Shown here: positions 18,800-27,461 of the stretch, piece by piece | Numbering within the stretch: the first letter of the stretch is position 1 | How the letters are laid out: every line of letters starts with the position of its first letter | Source: Lysinibacillus xylanilyticus | GTDB taxonomy: Bacteria; Bacillota; Bacilli; Bacillales_A; Planococcaceae | NCBI RefSeq assembly: GCF_001183605.1 | Contig: NZ_LFXJ01000005.1 | Coordinates: 1,230,745 to 1,294,744 of the forward strand | Length of the DNA stretch: 64,000 nucleotides | Direction: 5' to 3' | Program-made: the position numbers and the translations under genes | Notes under the pieces: generated by a model | Database searches by the model: none | What the model was told of the DNA's origin: nothing | Seen by the model: the letters and a program-made list of their open reading frames with translations, nothing else

Positions 18800-19795
18800 A
18801 TGTTTCCCCCATTAAAAAAAGGCGATACCATTGGCATTTATTCGCCCTCCAAACCAGCTACAACTATTGCAAAAGCACGCTACGAACGAGGTAAGGAACG
18901 TCTGCAAGCACTCGGCTTTACAATAATAGAAGGCTCTTTAACTGGAAAGGAAGATTTTTATCGCTCCGGCACACCGAAAGACCGAGCTGAAGAGCTTAAT
19001 GCCTTACTTCGTGATCCCCACATCAAAATGATCTTACCAACTATGGGTGGTACTAACGCCAATAGTATGCTGCCATATCTAGACTACGAAGCATTTAAGC
19101 AGAATCCCAAAATACTTATAGGTTTGTCTGATGTTACCGCAATACTTCTCGCAATGTATGCAAAAACTGGTGTTCCTGTCTTTTATGGACCTTCTGTTGC
19201 TTCTACATTTGGTGAATTTCCACCTTTTGTCCATTCTACTGAGCAATATTTTAAAGATTTGTTTTTACATTCATTATCGATTCCCTATACCATGCCAATC
19301 CCACCTATTTGGACAGATGATCGACTAAACTGGTTAGAAAAAACGACGAAAAAAACTCAGCATCACAATTCATGGATTACTGTTCAACCTGGCATTGCTG
19401 AAGGTCGTTTAATTGGTGGAAATATAAATACAATGTATGGCTTCATCGGAACACCTTACTTCCCCCATATTAATGAGGGAGATATTTTACTTCTTGAAGA
19501 TACATCTAAAACTATTGCTGTTGTTGAGAAAAACTTTGCCATGCTAAAACTACACGGCATTTTCGACAAAGCTTCAGCGATTATTTTAGGTAAACATGAA
19601 CAATATGATGATTTGGGAACTGGAAGAAAGCCTTATGATGTGTTGTTAGAGCAGTTAGATGGACGTACTATGCCTATCATCGCTGATGTTGATTGCTGCC
19701 ACACCCATCCCCTGCATGCCATGCCCATCGGCTTACGTGTAAGTGTCAATGCTACTAGCAAAGAGATTACCTTTCTAGAAACCTGGATTTCATAA
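18800..19795 (+). CDS. S66 family peptidase, LD-carboxypeptidase/MccF type
   Basis: A 331-residue serine peptidase of family S66. The nucleophile elbow GLSDVTAIL gives Ser110, and LLLEDTSK and the C-terminal DCCHTHPLHAMPIG supply the expected Glu and His region. The N-terminal GDTIGIYSPSKP and MGGTNANSMLPYLDY are typical of the MccF branch. Known members cleave muropeptide LD-bonds in wall recycling (LdcA) or inactivate microcin C-like aminoacyl nucleotides (MccF); sequence alone does not decide. The start has AGAGG upstream. A decayed copy of its 3' end lies at 23216-23295. Confidence 0.88.
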   Translation: MFPPLKKGDTIGIYSPSKPATTIAKARYERGKERLQALGFTIIEGSLTGKEDFYRSGTPKDRAEELNALLRDPHIKMILPTMGGTNANSMLPYLDYEAFKQNPKILIGLSDVTAILLAMYAKTGVPVFYGPSVASTFGEFPPFVHSTEQYFKDLFLHSLSIPYTMPIPPIWTDDRLNWLEKTTKKTQHHNSWITVQPGIAEGRLIGGNINTMYGFIGTPYFPHINEGDILLLEDTSKTIAVVEKNFAMLKLHGIFDKASAIILGKHEQYDDLGTGRKPYDVLLEQLDGRTMPIIADVDCCHTHPLHAMPIGLRVSVNATSKEITFLETWIS

Positions 19796-19957
19796 CATTC
19801 GTATAACCTATTGGCTAAAGTGATGAGTTTAGTACAGGGCTGTTGACCAGACTATACAAATCGTTGTGGTACCCCGTTCTTAATTCGTAAAGTTATTTCT
19901 AAAAAAGACAGAACCCTGGACAGGAGGTCACTGAAAAAGTCCATATCTTCTTACATT

Positions 19958-20000
19958 GCGAGGTATTCAACGATTAAATCGTTGAATACCTCGCTTTTTT
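19958..20000 (+). terminator. Left-end terminator of the IS
   Basis: A perfect 17 bp stem (GCGAGGTATTCAACGAT and its complement, three-base loop) followed by T6 lies just inside the left end. It should stop outside transcripts from reaching the transposase gene. Confidence 0.92.
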
Positions 20001-20028
20001 CATTTGGCACTGTGACTCTACTGTTGTT

Positions 20029-20143
20029 TTCCGAAGCATTCCGCTCGCTTTCCGCGGGCGAGCGCCGAGCCTCCTCCTACGCTTCGCTTCGTGCGGGGTC
20101 TCGTCTGTCTCGCTTTCCCGCAGGAGTCAAGCGATGCTTCTCC
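20029..20143. repeat. GC-rich repeat inside the IS
   Basis: Begins GAAGCATTCCGCTCGCTTTC and ends AGCGATGCTTC, with CCGCGGG and CCCGC in between. This block is much richer in GC than its surroundings and resembles a repeat often seen in Bacillaceae genomes. A degenerate relative lies at 26218-26355. Confidence 0.6.
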
Positions 20144-20224
20144 AAACAACGCAATGTATCACACTATTATTTTAGTCTCGCTTTCCTTTATAATGAAAGA
20201 ATTAATGTGCAGGTGGTGCCCCCG

Positions 20225-21676
20225 ATGATTTCAAATCAAGAAACCCTTAATTTAAGTCCATATATGGCGATCTACGATATTGTTGTACCAAAAGATAATA
20301 TACTTCGCCAAATCAATGAACTTGTTGATTTTTCATTCATTTTAGAAGAGTTAAAAACAAAATATTGTTTAGACAATGGACGTAATGCCATTCCTCCAAT
20401 TCGCATGTTTAAGTACTTATTATTAAAAGCGATTTATGATGTATCAGACGTCGATCTTGTAGAGCGTTCAAAGTACGATATGTCATTCAAATATTTCTTG
20501 GATATGGCGCCAGAAGATCCAGTCATTGATTCAAGTTCGCTTACAAAATTTCGTCGGCTTCGTCTCCAAGACGTAAGCTTATTAGACATGCTCATTGGGA
20601 AAACAGTTGAGATCGCATTGGAGAAAAAAATCATCAACAGTCAAACGATTATTGTGGATGCCACACATACAAAAGCACGTTACAACCAAAAAACACCTAA
20701 ACAAGAGAAATCAAAACACGCTCGAAAAGCTGTCTACAAAATTGACGAATCGATGAAAGACAAATTCCCCGCAAAGACCACTTCTAACGAAGTAAAGGAT
20801 GAATTAGCTTACTGTAAGGAAGTTATTTCAGTCATTGAAAAGGAACCACAAATTGCACAAATGCCAGCTGTCAAGGAAAAGCTGAATGTTTTAAAAGAAG
20901 TCGCAGAAGATTTTCAAGAACATCTAAATTACTCTTCTGATGCGGATGCGCGAAAAGGGCATAAGACGTCGGAATCTTCTTTCTTCGGGTACAAGACACA
21001 TATCGCGTTGAGTGATGAACGTATTATTACAGCGGCTGTCATTACAACAGGTGAAAAAAACGATGGGAAATATCTTCAAGAGTTAATTGAAAAAAGCACA
21101 CAAGCAGGTATGAAAATTAATACAGTTATTGGAGACGCAGCTTACTCTGAAAAGGCAAACATCGAATATACTAAAGAAGAGAAAATCGCACTTGTGGCAA
21201 AGTTGAACCCTATTCTTACACAAGGACCACGAAAAGAAGAAGACAAGTTTGAGTTTAATAAAGATGCTGGAATGTTTGTTTGTAAGGCCGGTCATCTCGC
21301 GACAAGAAAAGCACGTACGGGTAAAAAAGGAACGAGTATGAGTCAAAGTCAGACATATTATTTTGATATTGAAAAATGTAAAGTATGTCCAATGAGAGAG
21401 GGCTGTTATAAAGAAGGCGCAAAAAGTAAAACGTATTCTGTCACAATTAAGTCGGATGCACATGCCGAACAAGAGGCATTTCAAAATACGGAAGCTTTTA
21501 AGCAATTAGCCGCAAATCGCTACAAAGTAGAAGCGAAGAATAGTGAATTAAAAAACGGACACGGGTACGATACGGCATCGACTGCGGGTCTATTTGGCAT
21601 GGAAATTCAAGGTGCTACAACGATATTCGCCGTCAATTTGAAACGGATATTAAAGCTACTAAACGAAAATGAATAA
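20225..21676 (+). CDS. IS1182-family transposase
   Basis: A 483-residue DDE transposase. I choose the ATG at 20225 because AGGTGGTG lies just upstream; the open frame extends left through the GC-rich repeat but has no good start there. The N-terminal DUF772-like domain reads IRMFKYLLLKAIYDVSD and FRRLRLQDVSLLD. The catalytic core includes TIIVDATHTKARYN, VIGDAAYSEKANIEY and, late, KVEAKNSELKNGHGYDTA. A zinc-type cluster CKVCPMREGC lies near the end. It looks intact, so the element may still be active. Confidence 0.93.
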   Translation: MISNQETLNLSPYMAIYDIVVPKDNILRQINELVDFSFILEELKTKYCLDNGRNAIPPIRMFKYLLLKAIYDVSDVDLVERSKYDMSFKYFLDMAPEDPVIDSSSLTKFRRLRLQDVSLLDMLIGKTVEIALEKKIINSQTIIVDATHTKARYNQKTPKQEKSKHARKAVYKIDESMKDKFPAKTTSNEVKDELAYCKEVISVIEKEPQIAQMPAVKEKLNVLKEVAEDFQEHLNYSSDADARKGHKTSESSFFGYKTHIALSDERIITAAVITTGEKNDGKYLQELIEKSTQAGMKINTVIGDAAYSEKANIEYTKEEKIALVAKLNPILTQGPRKEEDKFEFNKDAGMFVCKAGHLATRKARTGKKGTSMSQSQTYYFDIEKCKVCPMREGCYKEGAKSKTYSVTIKSDAHAEQEAFQNTEAFKQLAANRYKVEAKNSELKNGHGYDTASTAGLFGMEIQGATTIFAVNLKRILKLLNENE

Positions 21677-21689
21677 GGAATAGAGACAG

Positions 21690-21736
21690 AAATAAGGCAC
21701 TTCCTGTTCAAAACTGAACAAGAAGTGCCTTATTTT
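21690..21736 (+). terminator. Terminator after the transposase gene
   Basis: AAATAAGGCACTTC pairs with GAAGTGCCTTATTT, with a further TGTTCA/TGAACA stem in the loop and a T-run after. Confidence 0.88.
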
Positions 21737-21777
21737 TATCTGAAAAAGGTTCGCTTTTATGAAAACGTAAGTTTTTC

Positions 21778-21808
21778 AGTGCCCTCCTGGACAGAGGGCA
21801 CTTTTTAT
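21778..21808 (+). terminator. Hybrid terminator at the right IS junction
   Basis: AGTGCCCTC (21778-21786) pairs with GAGGGCACT (21794-21802) before T5. The first four bases of the stem come from the IS end, so the insertion reused or rebuilt a hairpin already present at the target. Confidence 0.65.
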
Positions 21809-21917
21809 AAAATGTCCACTATTCAGGGTTCAATTGATTAAATAACTCATTTTACGTCATATCCAATGACACACGTGCAATTTTTGCAAAGAAACATTAG
21901 ATAATCAATGGCAAAAT

Positions 21918-23027
21918 CTAATATGTAACCGTCATATCCGTAACAAAAGCTAGTTTTTTATACTCATATACTTTTATTATTTCTTTACTATCTAAGTCAT
22001 ACTTGTAAATACACCGTATTTTAGAAATTATACCGTCAAAACTAACATCTTCTGCATTTTTAGGTATACCCGAAAAATAAACAAATCGCTCATTTTTCGA
22101 CAATACCGCTAGCCTTCTCTGACCAATCTCTGATAATATGGGATTTTTACTTTTTTTAATCATATGATCTGTTAATATGGTAGTTAATGTTTTGTCTGTA
22201 AGAGATAACTGATAAATGCCGCTTCCTTCATCTTCATTTATATTTTCCCCTCCAAGAATAACAGATTTCCCATTGGGTCCATAAGCCATCGAATCAATAT
22301 TGACGGCTTTTATTTTCGTTATCAAATTCATGTCAGAGCCATCTAAATTCATTTCATATATTGAATACACAATTTGCCCTAAAGGTTCACCAGCTTCATT
22401 TGCAGCCGCTCTTCTTGCCGTATTCTCTTCCTCAGAGACAAATGCACCAATAATTTTGTCTTTAGAAATATCATACATTTCTACAGCACGGTCAGGTTGT
22501 TCAGTATCAAATACAATAGAATCTTTCTTTTCCACATCTACTTTCGCAATCTTTGAAACAGGGAATTTTTCCCCCATTATTTCACTATAGATAGTTTTGC
22601 CTTCCTTATCGCCAAATCTAGGCATAAGTTGTCCTAAAGTATCATTTGTGACTTGATAAGTTTTTTTATCATTTTTATCTAATAAAAAAATGTCCCAAGG
22701 TCCATCTCCTTTAGCACTCATATAGGCAAGATATTGCTTATTGCCTGAAAGTTTTGCATGCAACCAAACAGTTTCATTTTTAACTAACTCTTCTTCTACT
22801 TTTCTTTCAACATCTAGTTCCACTATGCTACTTTTGCCTTCGTTATCAAACAGGGAAATAATGAGTTCTTCATTATCGTTAATAGGTGTGCTTTTCTCTT
22901 CATTTTTATTAATAAGCGTAATGTCGTCTTCTTTCTTTTGACATCCAAATAGCATAATTAATAAAGATAAAAAAATTATAGCAGTAAAACACGTTGCTTT
23001 TTTGCATTTACAAACAAGTCCATACAT
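21918..23027 (-). CDS. Lipoprotein, possible TolB/WD40-like propeller
   Basis: A 369-residue protein whose signal segment ends in a lipobox (IIFLSLLIMLFGC). After a Lys/Glu-rich linker come propeller-like blocks: NKQYLAYMSAKGDGPWDIFL, LMPRFGDKEGKTIYSEIMG, SMAYGPNGKSVILGGENI, LSKNERFVYFSGIPKN. The D-G-W-x-I-F and P-R-F patterns recall TolB/PD40 blades. It is probably on the outer face of the membrane, role unknown. It may be a distant relative of the protein at 10759. Confidence 0.65.
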   Translation of the reverse strand: MYGLVCKCKKATCFTAIIFLSLLIMLFGCQKKEDDITLINKNEEKSTPINDNEELIISLFDNEGKSSIVELDVERKVEEELVKNETVWLHAKLSGNKQYLAYMSAKGDGPWDIFLLDKNDKKTYQVTNDTLGQLMPRFGDKEGKTIYSEIMGEKFPVSKIAKVDVEKKDSIVFDTEQPDRAVEMYDISKDKIIGAFVSEEENTARRAAANEAGEPLGQIVYSIYEMNLDGSDMNLITKIKAVNIDSMAYGPNGKSVILGGENINEDEGSGIYQLSLTDKTLTTILTDHMIKKSKNPILSEIGQRRLAVLSKNERFVYFSGIPKNAEDVSFDGIISKIRCIYKYDLDSKEIIKVYEYKKLAFVTDMTVTY

Positions 23028-23215
23028 TATGCGATTTTCCTTTGCTCAGTTATTTTTGAATTCGAAATATGTACTCTTCATTGCTAGGTGAAAAAATACA
23101 AAAAGTTATAATTATCCATTTTAGGTAAATAATCAATATAAGTCAATGTAGTTTTTATGAATTGGGGAATTTTCAGTTTCCATTCATCACAAAGACGCAC
23201 CTCAATCATCTATTT

Positions 23216-23295
23216 GACTTACGTGCATATGTCGATGCGACTAAATAAGAAATAGCTTTCTAGAATTCTGGTTTTCCTAACATTCGTATAACCTA
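23216..23295 (+). pseudogene. Decayed 3' end of an S66 peptidase gene
   Basis: The segment aligns with the end of the S66 gene at 18800 and 14 bases beyond its stop. Shared blocks are CTTACGTG, CTTTCTAGAA, TGG, TTTC and an exact 18-mer TAACATTCGTATAACCTA (19792-19809 and 23278-23295). Internal stops and a one-base loss show that it is not translated. It marks either a second decayed S66 copy or a duplication of the region holding the IS. The remaining intergenic sequence (23028-23215 and 23296-23520) shows no gene. Confidence 0.75.
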
Positions 23296-23520
23296 GGAAC
23301 TTCACGTATAATGAGAGAAAATAGCTAAAAAGAGCTTACCTCCAAGACAACATGAACTTGTACTTTCTCTTGCACCACTCGTTGGCTATAAACAATAATG
23401 TGCCAGAGCACAAAATACCAGTAGGTATATAGACCTGTTATACGGAAGAGCCGTAGTTACATGAAATACACTTCACAGGCGTTCTGCTGGCCCCTTTTAT
23501 TTTGAGGAAGGAGGGTTTTT

Positions 23521-24330
23521 ATGAATGATATACATAGATCAACAACTGATGAAGAATTAACGGAAGAAGAGCTGATTGAACTTGTTCTCGCTGAACAGCA
23601 AAAGGCGTTAGCACAAGAACAAGAAGAACGTCAGCAAGAAAAAAAGCCTAAAAAACAAAAACCGATTGTCAAATGGATTGTCTGGAGCATGGCATTTGTG
23701 TTGTTTTTGAATACATTTGCACTTATCTTTCAAATTTACTCCATTCCAGCTCTTGAATTTTTAAAGGTGTCAGCTCGGCTATCAGCGCAAGAAGATATAA
23801 GAACCTATAAAAAAGCTGTCGTAGAGATCTCTACAGGTTCTAGTAAAGGCACTGGTTTTTCGATTTCTTCAGATGGACTTATCGTAACCAATGCACACGT
23901 TGTAGAAGATGCTCAATCATTATCCGTCATTTTCCCTGAGGAAGGTTTAATGAGTGCTAAGTTACTGCAAAGTTTCCCAGACGTAGATTTAGCATTATTG
24001 CAAGTAACTGGTGATGAGTTCCCCTCCCTTTCTCTTGCTGAAAATCCTAGCTATAGCAAAAATGAGCATGTCTATTTCATTGGTAATCCACTAGCCTTTA
24101 CGGGCATTGCAAATGAAGGGACTTTACTTGAGTCAACTTACCTTGATGATTGGGAGGAGCCTGTTATGATGTTGAAAGCCCCTGTTTATCGGGGAAATAG
24201 TGGCAGTCCTGTCATTAATGCTGCTGGTGAGGTTATCGGGATCATTTTTGCAACGGCGAAAAAAGATCCATATGGTCGTGTCGGTTTGTTTATTCCTATT
24301 GAAGTCCTACAGCGTAAATTAAGCCCATAA
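23521..24330 (+). CDS. Membrane-anchored trypsin-like serine protease (S1C, HtrA-like without PDZ)
   Basis: A 269-residue protein with an acidic, Gln-rich cytoplasmic head, one membrane segment (IVKWIVWSMAFVLFLNTFAL) and an external protease domain. The triad is intact: His in VTNAHVVEDA, Asp in PDVDLALLQV, Ser in YRGNSGSPVINAAGEVIG. Unlike DegP/HtrA it ends after the protease domain with no PDZ. It probably handles damaged or specific proteins at the membrane. GGAAGGAGGG lies just before the ATG. It is the catalytic counterpart of the degenerate lipoprotein at 2857. Confidence 0.92.
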   Translation: MNDIHRSTTDEELTEEELIELVLAEQQKALAQEQEERQQEKKPKKQKPIVKWIVWSMAFVLFLNTFALIFQIYSIPALEFLKVSARLSAQEDIRTYKKAVVEISTGSSKGTGFSISSDGLIVTNAHVVEDAQSLSVIFPEEGLMSAKLLQSFPDVDLALLQVTGDEFPSLSLAENPSYSKNEHVYFIGNPLAFTGIANEGTLLESTYLDDWEEPVMMLKAPVYRGNSGSPVINAAGEVIGIIFATAKKDPYGRVGLFIPIEVLQRKLSP

Positions 24331-24546
24331 TACTCAAGGCTCTTATACAGCGATATATTCAACTGTAAAATGAGCATAAGATATTTAAATTTGAAGGCAT
24401 TAAAAAGTATAACTACGTAATTTAGTACAGGTTGAAAATCTCTTAGTTTAATTTTTGATATTTAACTACATTAGAACGTATTACAATAAACCCTTGAGTG
24501 GAATTACAAAATTCACATGCTTCAGTAGTAAAGCCGTCAGTTCTTT

Positions 24547-24582
24547 AAAAATGACCTCATGTGAGAAGGTCATTTTTTATTT
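24547..24582 (+). terminator. Terminator downstream of the HtrA-like gene
   Basis: AAAATGACCT pairs with AAGGTCATTTT, followed by a T-rich tail. It lies about 220 bases after the stop codon, so a long 3' untranslated region is implied. Confidence 0.8.
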
Positions 24583-24587
24583 TATAC

Positions 24588-24770
24588 CTCGGCATAATTG
24601 AGTCTTTAATCGGCTTAATGCTTAGGCCTGTTGATGTTTTTTGTGCGAAAACGCAGCGGCAGCAACCGTTACATAAAACATTTGTAACTGTCGCTTCGCT
24701 TTCGATACATAAAACATCTGTACCTGTCGCTTCGCTTTCGATACATAAAACATTTGCTGAAAGAAAGTTA
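24588..24770. repeat. Dispersed hairpin repeat, locus 5, with tandem units
   Basis: Starts with a half palindrome TCGGCATAATTG, then AATCGGCTTAATGCTTAGGC (related to 10626-10648 on the other strand). Two 36 bp units follow (24671-24706, 24707-24742), each ACATAAAACAT...GCTTCGCTTTCGAT, and a partial third ending in GCTGAAAGAAAGTTA, the terminal repeat of locus 1. Confidence 0.85.
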
Positions 24771-24785
24771 GAATTAATTTCCTGT

Positions 24786-25649
24786 TTAAGAGATTTGGCT
24801 AATAATTTGGCTAAGAGCTTCGTTTACTGGTGTAGAGGGACGACCAAGTAATTTTTCTAAATCGTTACTTTCAATCTCTAAACCACCATCTCGAATACCT
24901 TTTTGCGTGTTTACGAGCATAGGAAGGTAGGCTTCTGGTACTCCAGCTCCTTTCATAATGTTTGCATAAGTTGCATCGTCGACTTGTTGTACATGGACTT
25001 CTTTCCCTAATACAACTACAAGAGCAGATACTAATTTCTCTTGAGTCATTAACTTACCAGAAAGCTCGTAAACCGTATTCTCGTGTCCTTTACCAGTCAA
25101 TACATTTGCTGCAGCCTCCGCTAAATCTTGTCGAAGTACCCAGCCTACTTTTCCTTTCCCTGCTGATGTAATCCAAGGTGCACCTACCATCGCACCCTGT
25201 ATGCTCCCAATTTCATTTTCAAAATACCAATTGTTTCGTAAAAATGAGTATGGAATACCTGTTTTCAAAATAGCTTCTTCTCTGGCTCTATGTGATGAAG
25301 CGAGGAAAAAATTACTTTCACTTGCATTTGTTACACTAGTATAAGCAATAAATTTCACTTGAGCACGTTCAGCAGCGGCTACAGCATTCTTATGCTGTCT
25401 CATTATTGTTTCATAATCCCCAAACGTAGATATAATTAATAGTCGATCGATTCCTGAAAAAGCAGAATCTAACGTTTTCGGTTGATTAAAATTTCCGTGT
25501 CGAACTTCTACTCCAAGAGCTCGCAACCCTTCTGCTTTCTCTGGATTTTGAACACTAACGACCAAATCACTCGCCAGTATAGTTTTTAATAATGCTTCCA
25601 CTACCTTTGACCCTAATTTTCCCGTTGCACCTGTAACTAATATTTTCAT
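24786..25649 (-). CDS. NAD(P)-binding NmrA-like reductase (QorB/YtfG type)
   Basis: A 287-residue atypical short-chain dehydrogenase. The Rossmann motif ILVTGATGKLGSKVVEALL opens the protein, followed by a ligand region typical of the NmrA/QorB group (FIAYTSVTNAS, PYSFLRNNWYFEN). Relatives reduce quinones or act as redox sensors. It is divergent from an HxlR regulator 143 bases away, a common pairing for genes induced by electrophiles and quinones. Confidence 0.85.
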   Translation of the reverse strand: MKILVTGATGKLGSKVVEALLKTILASDLVVSVQNPEKAEGLRALGVEVRHGNFNQPKTLDSAFSGIDRLLIISTFGDYETIMRQHKNAVAAAERAQVKFIAYTSVTNASESNFFLASSHRAREEAILKTGIPYSFLRNNWYFENEIGSIQGAMVGAPWITSAGKGKVGWVLRQDLAEAAANVLTGKGHENTVYELSGKLMTQEKLVSALVVVLGKEVHVQQVDDATYANIMKGAGVPEAYLPMLVNTQKGIRDGGLEIESNDLEKLLGRPSTPVNEALSQIISQIS

Positions 25650-25792
25650 TTTTTCCCTCCAATTAAATTTTCATATTAATAAATGAAATCTAGGTATATA
25701 CTATATCCTCAGTTGCAATATTAAAAGTAGGCATTTTTTTATGACATAGTCACAAAAAAAGTACCTAGTGAAAGAGAGGGAAAAATCAATTA

Positions 25793-26152
25793 ATGGCTCG
25801 ATTTAATTTTCAAGGAGAACCACCTACCGAAGAAAAAGAAGATGTATGTTCTTTGACACTTGCTCAAAATGTAATCGCTGGAAGGTGGAAAATTATTATT
25901 TTATGGTATCTAAGTCGACGAACAAGAAGATTTAACGAACTTCAAAGGTTGCTACCAGGCATTTCAAAAGGCATTTTGACAAGACAACTGAGAGAGTTGG
26001 AAGAGGACGGAATGGTTCACAGAGAAGTGTATAAACAAGTTCCCCCTAAAGTTGAATACTCGCTAACACAACAAGGAAAAAGCTTTATACCAGTATTGAA
26101 CACTATGGGAGAATGGGGTAAAAAATATATGGAGATAAAACAAAAAGAATAA
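25793..26152 (+). CDS. HxlR family transcriptional regulator
   Basis: A 119-residue winged-helix protein. The HxlR pattern is clear: VIAGRWKIIILWYLSR, RRFNELQRLLPGISKGILTR, QLRELEEDGMVHREVY, VEYSLTQQGKSFIPVL. A single Cys at residue 19 sits just before the first helix, the place of the redox-sensing Cys in YodB and HypR, so thiol modification by quinones or diamide may control it. The likely target is the divergent NmrA-like gene; GTATATAC at 25694-25701 in the intergenic region is a candidate core operator. Confidence 0.9.
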   Translation: MARFNFQGEPPTEEKEDVCSLTLAQNVIAGRWKIIILWYLSRRTRRFNELQRLLPGISKGILTRQLRELEEDGMVHREVYKQVPPKVEYSLTQQGKSFIPVLNTMGEWGKKYMEIKQKE

Positions 26153-26217
26153 AGTTATCCATACTAAATTAATAGTTGAAAAGCCCTGTTATAGAATTCA
26201 AGCATAATTGTTTTTGA

Positions 26218-26355
26218 TAAAATTCTGCTTCGCTTTCCGCGAGCTAGACACGAGCTACATCACTGAGCTCCTGACATTGCGTTCACTAACACTTCGACAA
26301 AATACAGTTTCGCTAATGCTCACTGATGGTGCTGGTGCTTCTCGCAGGAGTATAC
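26218..26355. repeat. Degenerate GC-rich repeat
   Basis: CTTCGCTTTCCGCGAGC near the start and TTCTCGCAGGAGTATAC at the end match the frame of the GC-rich repeat at 20029-20143. The middle has diverged. The remaining sequence to 26570 holds no supported gene. Confidence 0.5.
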
Positions 26356-26570
26356 TTTAAATCAAAAATTAAATGACAGAATTTCTTCTCCTCCCCTATG
26401 CTCTCAATTGTGGAAGTATTTTATTAATACAGCTATTAAATGACCCGAAAACAAAATTATGTAAATTAGGTTATCGAGTTTACATAATAAAATTATATAG
26501 AACTTTATTCGTGAAACTAGTTCATTGCGTTTCTTTATTCCCAATCACCTATATCTATTTGAATACAAAA

Positions 26571-26604
26571 AAAAACATCCTATATCAATAGGATGTCTTT
26601 TTTT
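26571..26604. terminator. Terminator of the cold-shock gene
   Basis: ACATCCTAT (26575-26583) pairs with ATAGGATGT (26588-26596); A- and T-runs flank both sides, so it works on either strand. Confidence 0.85.
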
Positions 26605-26631
26605 AACGAAAGTAATTTTAATTACTGAGAA

Positions 26632-26832
26632 TTAAAGTTTAGTTACGTTAGCAGCTTGTGGTCCGCGGTTGCCATCTACAACTTCGAATTCCACTTTTTG
26701 ACCTTCGTCAAGAGTTTTGAAACCTTCTCCTCCGATAGCTGAGAAGTGTACGAATACGTCGTTTTCACCTTCAACTTCGATGAATCCAAAACCTTTTTCT
26801 GAGTTAAACCATTTTACTGTACCTTGTTTCAT
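26632..26832 (-). CDS. Cold-shock protein (CspA family)
   Basis: A 66-residue single cold-shock domain. The RNA-binding motifs RNP1 (KGFGFIEV) and RNP2 (VFVHFSAI) are intact, and the protein opens [17 protein letters not shown]. It binds single-stranded RNA and DNA and prevents RNA secondary structure. The gene has a near-consensus promoter and a leader of about 150 bases containing a large stem, which suggests temperature or autoregulatory control at the RNA level. Confidence 0.96.
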   Translation of the reverse strand: MKQGTVKWFNSEKGFGFIEVEGENDVFVHFSAIGGEGFKTLDEGQKVEFEVVDGNRGPQAANVTKL

Positions 26833-26893
26833 TTAAGAAAACCTCCAAAAAATAAAAGTGAACAATATGTAATTTCTTCAGCGATTGAAAAAT

Positions 26894-26950
26894 ATTCACA
26901 TATTACAAAGAGTACCGAACTAACGCGATCACTTTTTGTAATATGTGAAT
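26894..26950 (-). promoter_or_regulatory. Cold-shock gene leader stem
   Basis: A perfect 16 bp inverted repeat, ATTCACATATTACAAA (26894-26909) and its complement (26935-26950), encloses a 25-base loop inside the 5' untranslated region. It ends about 60 bases before the start codon. Confidence 0.8.
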
Positions 26951-26986
26951 TCATGTTTCCGGTGAAGCAATTAAATTGTTAACCTA

Positions 26987-27015
26987 AGTATAACCGCTAT
27001 TCATAATTTTGTCAA
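26987..27015 (-). promoter_or_regulatory. Sigma-A promoter of the cold-shock gene
   Basis: On the minus strand TTGACA (27015-27010) and TATACT (26992-26987) are spaced by 17 bases. Transcription should begin near 26980, giving a leader of about 148 nt. Confidence 0.88.
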
Positions 27016-27054
27016 ATAAAGAAAAATTTTTTTAAAAATTTCTAAATTTTATTT

Positions 27055-27336
27055 CTATTTTTCAGATTTTAAAGCGATAATCCCATGATATATTTGTACA
27101 TCATCATCACAGGCTTCACAAAAAACACTTTCATCCTCTGACCAGAAGGCCCAAAATCCTCCTTCTTTCGTTTCCTCATTGTCATATGTTAATCGGAAGT
27201 GCTGCAGTTTCGTTTGTAATGCTGACTCAAATTGCTCCTCCGTTTCAAATGTTTCATTTGTTTGAATAAAAGCCTCCCAGCCTTCAAACTTCCACCAAGG
27301 CTCATAATCAGCTTTCATGTAAATGATTGTATACAT
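27055..27336 (-). CDS. DUF1033-like protein
   Basis: A small acidic, aromatic-rich protein of 93 residues from the ATG at 27336 (MYTIIYMKADYEPWWKFEGW). The KADYEPWW segment, YDNEETKEGGFWAFWS and CEACDDDVQIYHG match what I remember of the DUF1033 family of Bacillales. Function is unknown. An upstream frame to 27387 lacks a better start. It lies directly upstream of the cold-shock promoter, on the same strand. Confidence 0.7.
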   Translation of the reverse strand: MYTIIYMKADYEPWWKFEGWEAFIQTNETFETEEQFESALQTKLQHFRLTYDNEETKEGGFWAFWSEDESVFCEACDDDVQIYHGIIALKSEK

Positions 27337-27461
27337 ATTTGCCACATTCCCTGCTGTAATAAGATATTTCCATTTTAGCAAACACATTTGAAATGTCTAT
27401 TAAAACACTCTGTAATATGCTATTATTACCTTATTATTCAAAATTTTTGGAGGTATTTTTT

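Larger units (their letters stand above)
19929..21781 (+). mobile_element. IS1182-family insertion sequence
   Basis: About 1.85 kb bounded by inverted repeats CACTGAAAAA (from 19929) and TTTTTCAGTG (to 21781). It encodes one transposase, has an inward terminator at the left end and one after the gene. The flanks AGGAGG on the left and CCTCCT on the right are themselves inverted, so the element has inserted into a hairpin-like target; insertion into inverted repeats is reported for relatives such as IS1272. No simple target duplication is seen. Confidence 0.85.

Noticed and set aside
19982..20224. N-terminal extension of the transposase
   Set aside because: The upstream frame runs through a terminator and a GC-rich repeat; a ribosome binding site precedes the ATG at 20225.
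21083..21505. 140-codon minus-strand frame inside the transposase gene
   Set aside because: A shadow of the transposase coding sequence with unlikely Cys/Phe-rich composition.
24561..24851. 96-codon plus-strand frame
   Set aside because: It arises from the 36 bp tandem units and overlaps the end of the reductase gene on the other strand.
26373..26591. 72-codon plus-strand frame before the cold-shock gene
   Set aside because: Poor start context, and it runs through the terminator hairpin of the cold-shock gene.
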